Origin: Afipia carboxidovorans OM5
GTDB lineage: Bacteria; Pseudomonadota; Alphaproteobacteria; Rhizobiales; Xanthobacteraceae
Assembly: GCF_000218565.1 (NCBI RefSeq)
Contig: NC_015684.1
Span: 248,001 to 312,000, forward strand
Direction of reading: 5' to 3'
DNA: 64,000 nucleotides
The translations under genes were made by a program, and so were the position numbers. The stretch's first letter is position 1; every line of letters starts with the position of its first letter. Below are positions 42,645 to 49,693 of the stretch, piece after piece. The notes below the pieces were generated by a model. The model was not told the DNA's origin. It searched no databases and saw nothing but the letters and a program-made list of their open reading frames with translations.

Positions 42645-42968
42645 CGGTCGCTTTTAGCGAGTCTTCCTTACCGTGGCGACTCGGTGGCGATTCGTTGCCT
42701 ATCTAAGTTTGGGGCTTCTTTCTAACTATCTGATTTTGCTGGCGCACCCGGCACGATTCGAACGTGCGACCTTTGCCTTCGGAGCAATTTGTCCTGGCTA
42801 TCCGAAATGCACGCTAGGACACGCCATGATACTACAACGCTTTGAAACGTATGGACAATCCGGTTTTTCCCGCCGAAATCCATATCCGACACTTCGCTCC
42901 GACTTTCATCCGGCTGCTTCCGTGGTGCTTCCGCGGAAACAGCCCGCTCTCCAGGGGGAAATCGCGTA
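42645..42968. other. Left junction region of an integrated element
   Basis: 324 nt without a gene. It contains the tRNA-Arg 3' fragment (42740-42784) and then element-side sequence up to the integrase start; GGGGGAAATC precedes the ATG at 42969. Arm-type integrase sites may lie in the region 42785-42960 but I cannot identify them. Confidence 0.6.
42740..42784 (-). repeat. tRNA-Arg(CCG) 3'-half, left attachment site (attL)
   Basis: On the minus strand the segment reads anticodon loop CTCCGAA, the 3' anticodon arm, variable loop, a complete T arm with GTTCGAATC, and acceptor end CGGGTGCGCCA including encoded CCA: the last 45 nt of a tRNA-Arg reading CGG. Upstream of the anticodon loop the tRNA match stops abruptly, so no functional tRNA is here. 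A tyrosine recombinase starts 185 nt to its right. The intact tRNA should stand at the far end of the element, outside the window. Confidence 0.88.
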
Positions 42969-44324
42969 ATGGCCAAGCTCACGAAACGAGTCGTGGATGC
43001 TGCCGTAGCCCGCGAGAAGGACTACTTCATCTGGGACGACGAACTTCCCGGCTTCGGCCTTCGCATCTTCGCGTCCGGTAAACGCAGCTACCTTATCCAA
43101 TACCGCGCCGCAGGTCGAACCCGCCGCTTCACAATCGGCCTTCATGGCGTGTGGACGGCGGAGACAGCCCGGCAGGAAGCTAAGGTGCAACTCGGTCGCG
43201 TCGCACAGGGTGATAACCCCTCCGAGGAACGCCTGCTGGATCATCAGGCGATCACCGTCAAAGAACTGTGCGCGATGTATCTCAAGGACCTCGAAGCCGG
43301 TCTCATTCTCGGAAAGGGAGGCCGACCGAAAAAGGCAACGACCATCGTCAGCGATACCGGTCGCATTCATCGACACATCATTCCGCTGATCGGCACGCGC
43401 CGGGTAAAGGATCTCGTCAAAGCCGACATGACCAAGGTGTTGAAGGACATCATGGCGGGCAAGACGGCAGTGTCGGTGAAGACCAAGAAGCTGCGCGGCA
43501 AGTCCGTCGTGACAGGCGGCGCCGGTACGGCCACGCGGACGCTCGGACTCGTCGGCGGCATTTTCACCTACGCCATGGAGGCAGGGATCATCACGGCCAA
43601 TCCCGTGCACGGCATCCGCAAGCCCAAGGACAATGTCCGCGACCGTCGTCTCACCGAGGCGGAGTACCGCACGCTCGGCGAGATTCTGCGCGAAGCGGCC
43701 GAAACCCCGAAATATGGGATAACGGTCGAGATCATCCGACAGATCGCGCTCACCGGCTGCCGCCGAAGCGAGATGATCGGTCTCAAGTGGACCGAGGCGG
43801 ACACTGACGCGAGCTGCATGCGTCTGGAGGATAGTAAGGAAGGCGCCTCCATCCGTCCTATCGGCCTCGCCGTGGTCGAGTATCTAGAGGAACGCCGCAA
43901 GACCGCGACGGGCAGCTATGTCTTCCCCGGCCAGGGCGAGGACAACGCCTTTGGCGGATTCCCCAATCACTGGCGGCAGATTTTCCGGGACTCGCCGCTG
44001 GCAGATGTAACGCCGCACGTCCTGCGTCACAGCTTCGCCAGCATCGCAAACGATCTCGGCTTCACCGAGGTCACCATCGCCGCGCTGGTCGGTCACTCAA
44101 AGGGGACCGTCACGAGCAAATACATCCATTCGCTCGACACCGCCCTCATCATGGCCGCCGACACTATCTCCGGCTACGTTCAGGGGCTGCTCGATGGGGT
44201 CAAGTTCAAGCAGACCGCCTACGCTCTAGATCGGAATTCCCGAAAGGCCGCACTTTCTCACTTCCTCAAGAAGGCGGTGGAAGACCCCAGCGGGGACAGA
44301 CAAGATTTGCCCTTGGCCGCTTAG
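42969..44324 (+). CDS. Tyrosine recombinase / integrase (DUF4102 type)
   Basis: 451 residues. N-terminal arm-binding DUF4102 domain (LTKRVVDAAVAREKDYFIWDDELPGFGLRIF, quoted in parts: FIWDDELPGFGLRIF, YLIQYRAAGRTRRF), core-binding domain with about residues 90-200, catalytic domain with Arg in TGCRRSEMIGL, His-x-x-Arg in HVLRHSFAS, His in LVGHSKGTV and the nucleophile Tyr in TSKYIHS. All catalytic residues are present. Such integrases insert elements at tRNA 3' ends, matching the att site 185 nt upstream. Confidence 0.95.
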   Translation: MAKLTKRVVDAAVAREKDYFIWDDELPGFGLRIFASGKRSYLIQYRAAGRTRRFTIGLHGVWTAETARQEAKVQLGRVAQGDNPSEERLLDHQAITVKELCAMYLKDLEAGLILGKGGRPKKATTIVSDTGRIHRHIIPLIGTRRVKDLVKADMTKVLKDIMAGKTAVSVKTKKLRGKSVVTGGAGTATRTLGLVGGIFTYAMEAGIITANPVHGIRKPKDNVRDRRLTEAEYRTLGEILREAAETPKYGITVEIIRQIALTGCRRSEMIGLKWTEADTDASCMRLEDSKEGASIRPIGLAVVEYLEERRKTATGSYVFPGQGEDNAFGGFPNHWRQIFRDSPLADVTPHVLRHSFASIANDLGFTEVTIAALVGHSKGTVTSKYIHSLDTALIMAADTISGYVQGLLDGVKFKQTAYALDRNSRKAALSHFLKKAVEDPSGDRQDLPLAA

Positions 44325-44460
44325 GCGATTTGACGAGTTGATGGGATAGCGAGCTGGACTCTCCGTCGGGCTCGCTTCCCGCTTTCTGTCGCGGCTAGGC
44401 ATAGGCCCGGCATAACCTGCCATTCTCCATAAGGACAACTCGTGCCTCTGGACTCACCAC

Positions 44461-44486
44461 CATATGTCGATTAGTCTCGACATATG
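44461..44486. promoter_or_regulatory. ArsR operator overlapping the arsR start codon
   Basis: CATATGTCGA (44461-44470) and TCGACATATG (44477-44486) form a perfect 10-nt inverted repeat with a 6-nt spacer. The ATG of arsR (44484) lies inside the right arm and no Shine-Dalgarno is seen upstream, so the mRNA may be leaderless or nearly so and repressor binding would also cover the start codon. Confidence 0.75.
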
Positions 44487-44855
44487 GAATCAGATGCCGC
44501 CATCCTTGCGTTCGCCGCGCTCGCGCAACCGACCCGCCTCGACGTGTTCCGCCTGCTGGCGGAGCACGAACCGGACGGATTAGCTGCAGGCGACATCGCC
44601 CGCCGGTTGGACGTCCCGCACAACACCATGTCGACGCATCTTGCGACGCTGACGCGCGCCGGCCTGATCGAGGCCGAGCGGCACAGCCGCTCGATCATCT
44701 ATCGGGCAAGGCTCGAGGCTGTGCATGCGCTCACCAGCTTCCTCGTCAAGGACTGCTGCGGCGGCCGCCCCCAGATCTGCGCGCCGCTGATCGCCGATCT
44801 GTCCCCCTGCTGCCCACCGCAAATCCTCGCCGACAAGGAGGCCGCCCATGACTGA
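44484..44855 (+). CDS. arsR: ArsR-family arsenic repressor
   Basis: 123 residues. Winged helix: FAALAQPTRLDVFRLLAEHEPDGLAAGDIARRLDVPHNTMSTHLATLTRAGLIEAER (quoted as AQPTRLDVFRLLAEH and VPHNTMSTHLATL). The classic ELCVCDL metal site is absent; instead a C-terminal cluster KDCCGGRPQIC (Cys91, Cys92, Cys99) plus CC at 109-110 probably binds As(III), as in the Acidithiobacillus-type ArsR. Its stop overlaps the arsC start by 8 nt. Confidence 0.9.
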   Translation: MESDAAILAFAALAQPTRLDVFRLLAEHEPDGLAAGDIARRLDVPHNTMSTHLATLTRAGLIEAERHSRSIIYRARLEAVHALTSFLVKDCCGGRPQICAPLIADLSPCCPPQILADKEAAHD

Positions 44856-45375
44856 CCGCATCTACAATGTCCTGTTCCTCTGCACGGGGAATTCGGCCCG
44901 CTCGATCCTGGCCGAGAGCATTCTGGCCAAGGACGGCGCTGGTCGCTTCCATGCCTTCTCGGCCGGGAGCATGCCCAAGGGCGCGGTCAACCCGTTCGCC
45001 CTGAAGGTGCTCGGAAGCTTCGACTATCCGACCGAAGGCTTCCGCTCGAAGAGCTGGGAGGAGTTCGCCCAACCCGGCGCACCTGTCATGGATTTCGTCT
45101 TCACCGTCTGCGACAACGCCGCCGGCGAAGCCTGCCCGGTCTGGCCCGGCCAGCCGATGACCGCGCATTGGGGCATCGAAGATCCCGCTGCCGTCGTCGG
45201 ACGGGACATCGAAAAGGAAAAGGCGTTCGTCGCCGCCTTCCGCTACATGCGAAACCGGATTTCCGTCTTGACGGCTCTGCCGGTGGCCAGCCTCGACAAG
45301 GCTGCGCTTGGCACCAAGCTGCGCGAGATCGGCCGCAGCGAAGGCGCAACCTCGCCGCGCCCTGACGTTGCGTGA
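44848..45375 (+). CDS. arsC: Arsenate reductase, LMW-phosphatase type
   Basis: 175 residues, low-molecular-weight tyrosine phosphatase fold: FLCTGNSARSILAESIL has the Cys12-X5-Arg18 loop; distal cysteines in TVCDNAAGEACPVWPG complete the thioredoxin-coupled relay. Start follows AAGGAGG. Reduces As(V) to As(III). A second, unrelated arsenate reductase follows, so the operon has both classes. Confidence 0.92.
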   Translation: MTDRIYNVLFLCTGNSARSILAESILAKDGAGRFHAFSAGSMPKGAVNPFALKVLGSFDYPTEGFRSKSWEEFAQPGAPVMDFVFTVCDNAAGEACPVWPGQPMTAHWGIEDPAAVVGRDIEKEKAFVAAFRYMRNRISVLTALPVASLDKAALGTKLREIGRSEGATSPRPDVA

Positions 45376-45383
45376 GGCCGATC

Positions 45384-45809
45384 ATGGACGTCATCATCTA
45401 CCACAACCCCGAGTGCGGCACGTCGCGCAATACGCTGGGTCTGATCCGCAATTCCGGCGTCGAGCCGCATGTCATCGAATATCTCAAGACGCCGCCGAGC
45501 CGCACGATGCTTGAGCAGCTCATCGCGCGCATGGAAATCTCCGTTCGCGCGCTGCTGCGCGAGAAGGGCACGCCTTATGCCGAGCTTGGCCTGGACGACC
45601 CGGCGCTGAGCGACGCGCAAGTTCTCGACGCCATGATGGCGCATCCCATTCTCATCAATCGTCCGATCGTAGTCACGCCGGAAGGGGTGAGGCTGTGCCG
45701 GCCGTCCGAGGACGTGCTGGACCTGCTGCCGCCGCAGCGCGGGGCATTCGTCAAGGAAGACGGCGAGCGGGTGATCGACGAACACGGCCGCCGCGTCGCG
45801 ACGGCCTGA
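45384..45809 (+). CDS. arsC: Arsenate reductase, glutaredoxin-coupled type
   Basis: 141 residues. MDVIIYHNPECGTSRNTLGL carries the catalytic Cys11 in the HNPXCGTSRN motif; PYAELGLDDPALSDAQVLDAMMAHPILINRPIVVTPEGVRLCRPSEDVLDLL is the ArsC C-terminal region (quoted as AHPILINRPIVVTPEG and CRPSEDVLDLL). ATG 45384 is preceded by GAGGCC. Glutathione/glutaredoxin-dependent. Confidence 0.93.
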   Translation: MDVIIYHNPECGTSRNTLGLIRNSGVEPHVIEYLKTPPSRTMLEQLIARMEISVRALLREKGTPYAELGLDDPALSDAQVLDAMMAHPILINRPIVVTPEGVRLCRPSEDVLDLLPPQRGAFVKEDGERVIDEHGRRVATA

Positions 45810-45818
45810 GGAAAGTCC

Positions 45819-46874
45819 ATGTCCACCTTTGAACGCTATCTCACCCTCTGGGTCGCCCTGTGCATCGTCGTGGGCATTGGCCTCGGCCATCTGATGCCGA
45901 GCGTCTTCCATGCCATCGGCGCGGCCGAGATCGCCAAGGTCAATCTGCCGGTCGCGGCGCTGATCTGGCTTATGATCGTGCCGATGCTGGTCAAGATCGA
46001 CTTCGCCGCTCTCGGCCAGGTCAAGGAACACTGGCGCGGCATTGGCGTCACGCTGTTCGTCAACTGGGCGGTCAAGCCCTTCTCGATGGCGGCGCTCGGG
46101 TGGCTATTCATCGGCTATCTGTTCCGGCCCTACCTGCCGGCGGACCAGATCGACTCCTATATCGCCGGCCTCATCATCCTCGCCGCCGCGCCTTGCACGG
46201 CCATGGTCTTCGTCTGGTCGAACCTCACCAAAGGCGAGCCGCATTTCACGCTGTCGCAAGTCGCGCTCAACGACACCATCATGGTGTTCGCCTTCGCGCC
46301 CGTCGTCGGCTTGCTGCTCGGCCTGTCGGCCATCACCGTGCCATGGGACACGCTGGTCCTGTCCGTCGCGCTGTATATCGTCGTGCCGGTGATCGCCGCG
46401 CAGATACTGCGACGCCGGCTACTCGCCACTGGCGGCGAGCCGGCGCTGAAGCGCTTTCTTGACCGCCTTCAGCCACTGTCGCTGGTGGCGCTGCTCGCCA
46501 CGCTCGTCCTGCTCTTCGGCTTCCAGGGCGAACAGATCCTCGCCCAGCCGCTGGTGATCGCGCTGCTCGCCGTGCCGATCCTGATCCAGGTCTATTTCAA
46601 CTCCGGCCTTGCCTATCTCCTCAACCGGCTGACTGGCGAGCAGCATTGCGTCGCCGGGCCGTCGGCGCTGATCGGGGCATCTAACTTCTTCGAGCTCGCC
46701 GTCGCCGCCGCCATCAGTCTATTCGGCTTTCAGTCCGGTGCGGCGCTCGCCACCGTGGTCGGCGTGCTGATCGAGGTGCCCGTGATGCTCTCCGTCGTCT
46801 GGATCGTGAACCGCTCGAAAGGCTGGTACGAGCGCGGCGAAAAGCCCCGGGGCGTGGCTGAGGCGAAGCGCTGA
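45819..46874 (+). CDS. arsB: Arsenite efflux permease, ACR3 family
   Basis: 351 residues with about ten transmembrane helices. ACR3 marks: LIWLMIVPMLVKIDF, AAPCTAMVFVWSNL (with the conserved Cys), LNDTIMVFAFAPV, YLLNRLTGEQHCVAGPSALIGASNFFELAVAAAISLFG (quoted as GASNFFELAVA). Pumps As(III) out using the proton gradient. Between arsC and arsH with 9-nt and 1-nt spacing; ACR3 is often named arsB. Confidence 0.92.
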   Translation: MSTFERYLTLWVALCIVVGIGLGHLMPSVFHAIGAAEIAKVNLPVAALIWLMIVPMLVKIDFAALGQVKEHWRGIGVTLFVNWAVKPFSMAALGWLFIGYLFRPYLPADQIDSYIAGLIILAAAPCTAMVFVWSNLTKGEPHFTLSQVALNDTIMVFAFAPVVGLLLGLSAITVPWDTLVLSVALYIVVPVIAAQILRRRLLATGGEPALKRFLDRLQPLSLVALLATLVLLFGFQGEQILAQPLVIALLAVPILIQVYFNSGLAYLLNRLTGEQHCVAGPSALIGASNFFELAVAAAISLFGFQSGAALATVVGVLIEVPVMLSVVWIVNRSKGWYERGEKPRGVAEAKR

Positions 46875-47587
46875 TGCTGCGCGATCTTTCCAACGTCGAT
46901 GGTGCATGCCTGGACGTGCCGACAATCGACCGTCTTCGGGCAGCGCCCTCGACCCATCCGCCGCGCATCCTCCTGCTCTACGGCTCGCTGCGCGAGCGCT
47001 CCTACAGCCGGTTTCTCACCCTGGAGGCAGAGCGCCTGCTGAAACACTTCGGCGCGGAAACGCGCATCTTCGACCCGCATGGCCTGCCGTTGCCGGACGG
47101 CGCCGACGTCAACCATCCGAAGGTCAAGGAATTGCGGGAACTCTCGCTCTGGTCAGAAGGTCAGGTCTGGACGAGTCCGGAACGGCACGGCGCGATGAGC
47201 GGGGTGATGAAGGCGCAGATCGATTGGATTCCGCTCTCGGTCGGTGCAGTGCGGCCGACCCAAGGGCGCACGCTCGCCGTCATGCAGGTGTCCGGAGGCT
47301 CGCAAAGCTTTAATGCCGTCAATCAGATGCGGGTGCTGGGCCGCTGGATGCGCATGGTGACGATCCCCAACCAGTCCTCCGTCGCCAAAGCCTTTCAGGA
47401 GTTCGACGAAGCAGGTCGGATGAAACCGTCATCCTATTATGATCGGGTGGTCGACGTGATGGAGGAACTGGTGAAGTTCACGCTGCTGACACGCGATGTC
47501 TCTTCCTACCTGACCGACCGCTATTCCGAGCGCAAGGAGAGCGGTGAGGCTCTGATGCGGCGGGTCAATCTGACGGCAGCGACCTGA
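46874..47587 (+). CDS. arsH: ArsH flavoprotein
   Basis: 237 residues, flavodoxin-like NADPH:FMN reductase. LLYGSLRERSYSRFLTLEAERLL (phosphate-binding loop), VNHPKVKELRELSLWSEGQVWTSPERHG, GAMSGVMKAQIDWIPLS and VMQVSGGSQSFNAVNQMR match ArsH. It oxidises organoarsenicals or protects against oxidative stress. ATG 46874 overlaps the ACR3 stop by 1 nt. Confidence 0.92.
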   Translation: MLRDLSNVDGACLDVPTIDRLRAAPSTHPPRILLLYGSLRERSYSRFLTLEAERLLKHFGAETRIFDPHGLPLPDGADVNHPKVKELRELSLWSEGQVWTSPERHGAMSGVMKAQIDWIPLSVGAVRPTQGRTLAVMQVSGGSQSFNAVNQMRVLGRWMRMVTIPNQSSVAKAFQEFDEAGRMKPSSYYDRVVDVMEELVKFTLLTRDVSSYLTDRYSERKESGEALMRRVNLTAAT

Positions 47588-47653
47588 GTATTCGGAACAA
47601 CGCCAATCGTATCTCATCGTTGGCGAGAGTGACCAATCAACGAGACCGCCTGA

Positions 47654-48853
47654 ATGGATCAAAGCCCCCAGCAGCCAAAGGCCAGCGCCGCCGAAGTTTT
47701 CCGCGTCTTCCTGAAGCTGGGGCTCACCTCCTTCGGCGGTCCGATCGCGCATCTGGGTTATTTCCGGGACGAGCTGGTGACGCGTCGAAAATGGCTGAGC
47801 GAAAGCGCTTATGCCGATCTGGTCGCGCTATGTCAGTTCCTGCCCGGCCCGGCCTCCAGCCAGGTCGGCTTTGCGCTTGGTTTGACGCGCGCGGGATGGC
47901 TCGGGGCATTTGCGGCCTTCCTCGCCTTCACCTTACCATCGGCTCTGATCCTTCTCGCGCTCGCCATGACGGCAACGCGGCTGGAAAGCCCGCTTGCCCT
48001 TGGCGTCCTGCATGGTCTCAAGATCGTCGCCGTCGCCATCGTGGCGCAGGCGGTGTGGGGCATGGCAAGAAATCTCTGCCCCGACAAGGAGCGCGCCACG
48101 ATCGCGGTCGCGGCTGTGCTTCTGCTCGCGTGGGCACCGGGTGCCATCGGAATGATGGGCGCCATTCTCCTCGGCGCAATCGCCGGGTTGGTCCTCAGCA
48201 AGGGACAGGTCACGACCGGCGCGCATCTGCCGGTCCCGGTTTCGCGGAAAGCCGGACTGACGGCCTTTGCGCTGTTTGCCGTCTTACTGATTGGCCTGCC
48301 GCTCTTGGCCGCACAGGCGCAAGGATGGGCGCTGGCCGACAGCTTCTATCGTGCTGGCTCTCTGGTCTTCGGTGGTGGGCATGTCGTGCTGCCGCTCTTG
48401 CAGGCCGAAACCGTCACGCCGGGATGGGTGTCCGACGACGCCTTCCTTGCGGGCTATGGCGCGGCGCAGGCCGTGCCGGGACCGCTCTTCACCTTCGCCG
48501 CCTGGCTCGGGGCGGTCATGGGACCGGCGCCGAACGGCGTTGCCGGTGCGGCGATCGCTCTTGTCTCACTCTTCCTGCCGGGCTTCCTCATCCTGATCGG
48601 GGCGCTCCCCTTCTGGGATCGGTTGCGCCGCACGACATGGGCGCAGTCGGCCATGCAAGGCGCCAATGCCGCTGTCGTCGGCATCCTCGGCGCGGCGTTG
48701 TATTCGCCTGTCTTCACCAGCGCGATCGGCGGCATGCCGGACTTCGCGCTGGCTCTGGTTTGCTTTGTGGCACTGATGGCCTGGAAAGCCCCACCATGGG
48801 TTGTCGTATTGCTCGCAGCAGGGGGCGGAGCTGCGCTTGACTCCGTGATGTGA
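47654..48853 (+). CDS. chrA: Chromate transporter ChrA (CHR superfamily)
   Basis: 399 residues, two homologous CHR halves: FLKLGLTSFGGPIAHLGYFRDELV and, after a linker, GSLVFGGGHVVLPLLQAETVTPGWVSDDAFLAGYGAAQAVPGPLFTFAAWLG (quoted as SLVFGGGHVVLPLLQAE). About twelve helices. Exports chromate. Same strand as the ars operon, 66 nt later, no strong Shine-Dalgarno; probably separate or coupled cargo. Confidence 0.9.
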   Translation: MDQSPQQPKASAAEVFRVFLKLGLTSFGGPIAHLGYFRDELVTRRKWLSESAYADLVALCQFLPGPASSQVGFALGLTRAGWLGAFAAFLAFTLPSALILLALAMTATRLESPLALGVLHGLKIVAVAIVAQAVWGMARNLCPDKERATIAVAAVLLLAWAPGAIGMMGAILLGAIAGLVLSKGQVTTGAHLPVPVSRKAGLTAFALFAVLLIGLPLLAAQAQGWALADSFYRAGSLVFGGGHVVLPLLQAETVTPGWVSDDAFLAGYGAAQAVPGPLFTFAAWLGAVMGPAPNGVAGAAIALVSLFLPGFLILIGALPFWDRLRRTTWAQSAMQGANAAVVGILGAALYSPVFTSAIGGMPDFALALVCFVALMAWKAPPWVVVLLAAGGGAALDSVM

Positions 48854-48983
48854 GGGGGTTTCGGTCACGCGCGCCATGTTCGGGCTCCGATGCGCGCGAG
48901 CTGGCGCCCAAGGGGTTACGCGCGCGAGACTTCTTTTATCCCTACGGTCACATCGATGATCTCGGGGTCAAGTCGCGTGACCT

Positions 48984-49691
48984 TCACTGAGGCGTCGCGC
49001 TGTCCTCCCACCGAACGGCCCGCAGAAACTCGTCACGCGACAATGCACAGAGAGCAAACTCACCACGCCGGAAAGGGCCGCCCAACCGAGAGGCGACGCC
49101 CTGACCGGCGAGGTAAAAGATGTAGGGACCTGCATTGAAGAAGACGTGGGCGCTTGCGCGCTTCCACTTCTCGATGAACTGTTTGCTCGGTCCCATCCAG
49201 CGCATGACCGCGAATTCCTTGCCGTCGAGGTTTACGACGCGCGAGCCGAAATCGAGCGACATGCTGAAGTAGGTTCCGAGAAAGGAGCTTTCGCTGTGGA
49301 TGTGGACCAGCCAAAACATCCGATGCCCTTGCCGATAGAAGGCCTCGCGCGCGTTGCGTTCGTCCTCACTGATCGAGGAATGCTGCAACTCGAGCACGGT
49401 CGCGCGAGAGGTGCCGCTGCCGACCAGCACATCGGCGCGATGCAGTTCGCCGGTCATCGGATCGCGCAGGGCGATCTCGCGGCACGACATATCGAAAAGT
49501 TCTTTCCAGCCGAGGTGCCAAGGCCCTTCAGGCTCGCTCCACGGATCGCAGTCTCCGGCCTTGTGCCGCCAGTGGGGCGTGTTTTCGACGGGCATCACCG
49601 CGGTCAGCAGACCGCCGCAGTCACGGCAGGTGGTGCGCTCGCCCTTGGCGAGCGGCGCACGCTTCTGATCACCGACGCAAGCATAGAGCAT
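48984..49691 (-). CDS. CoiA-like nuclease-domain protein in the defence operon
   Basis: 235 residues. N-terminal zinc-ribbon-like TCRDCGG (Cys22, Cys25), then HWRHK and the CoiA-type nuclease core: Asp87 in HRADVLVG, Glu101-x-Gln103 in LELQHSSISEDE, and FYRQGHRMFWLVHI. This is the PD-(D/E)XK variant seen in competence protein CoiA. Its ATG is 2 nt after the HamB stop, so it belongs to the Hachiman operon. CoiA family members act on DNA in competence, but here defence is the likely setting. A third component of the system is possible. Confidence 0.75.
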   Translation of the reverse strand: MLYACVGDQKRAPLAKGERTTCRDCGGLLTAVMPVENTPHWRHKAGDCDPWSEPEGPWHLGWKELFDMSCREIALRDPMTGELHRADVLVGSGTSRATVLELQHSSISEDERNAREAFYRQGHRMFWLVHIHSESSFLGTYFSMSLDFGSRVVNLDGKEFAVMRWMGPSKQFIEKWKRASAHVFFNAGPYIFYLAGQGVASRLGGPFRRGEFALCALSRDEFLRAVRWEDSATPQ

Positions 49692-49693
49692 GT

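Noticed and set aside
42740..42784. Functional tRNA gene
   Set aside because: Only the 3' half from the anticodon loop to CCA is present; D arm and acceptor 5' strand are missing.
47620..48840. 406-codon frame in the same direction as chrA
   Set aside because: Alternative frame; Arg/Gly/Trp-rich translation without helices, while the chrA frame gives a full CHR protein.
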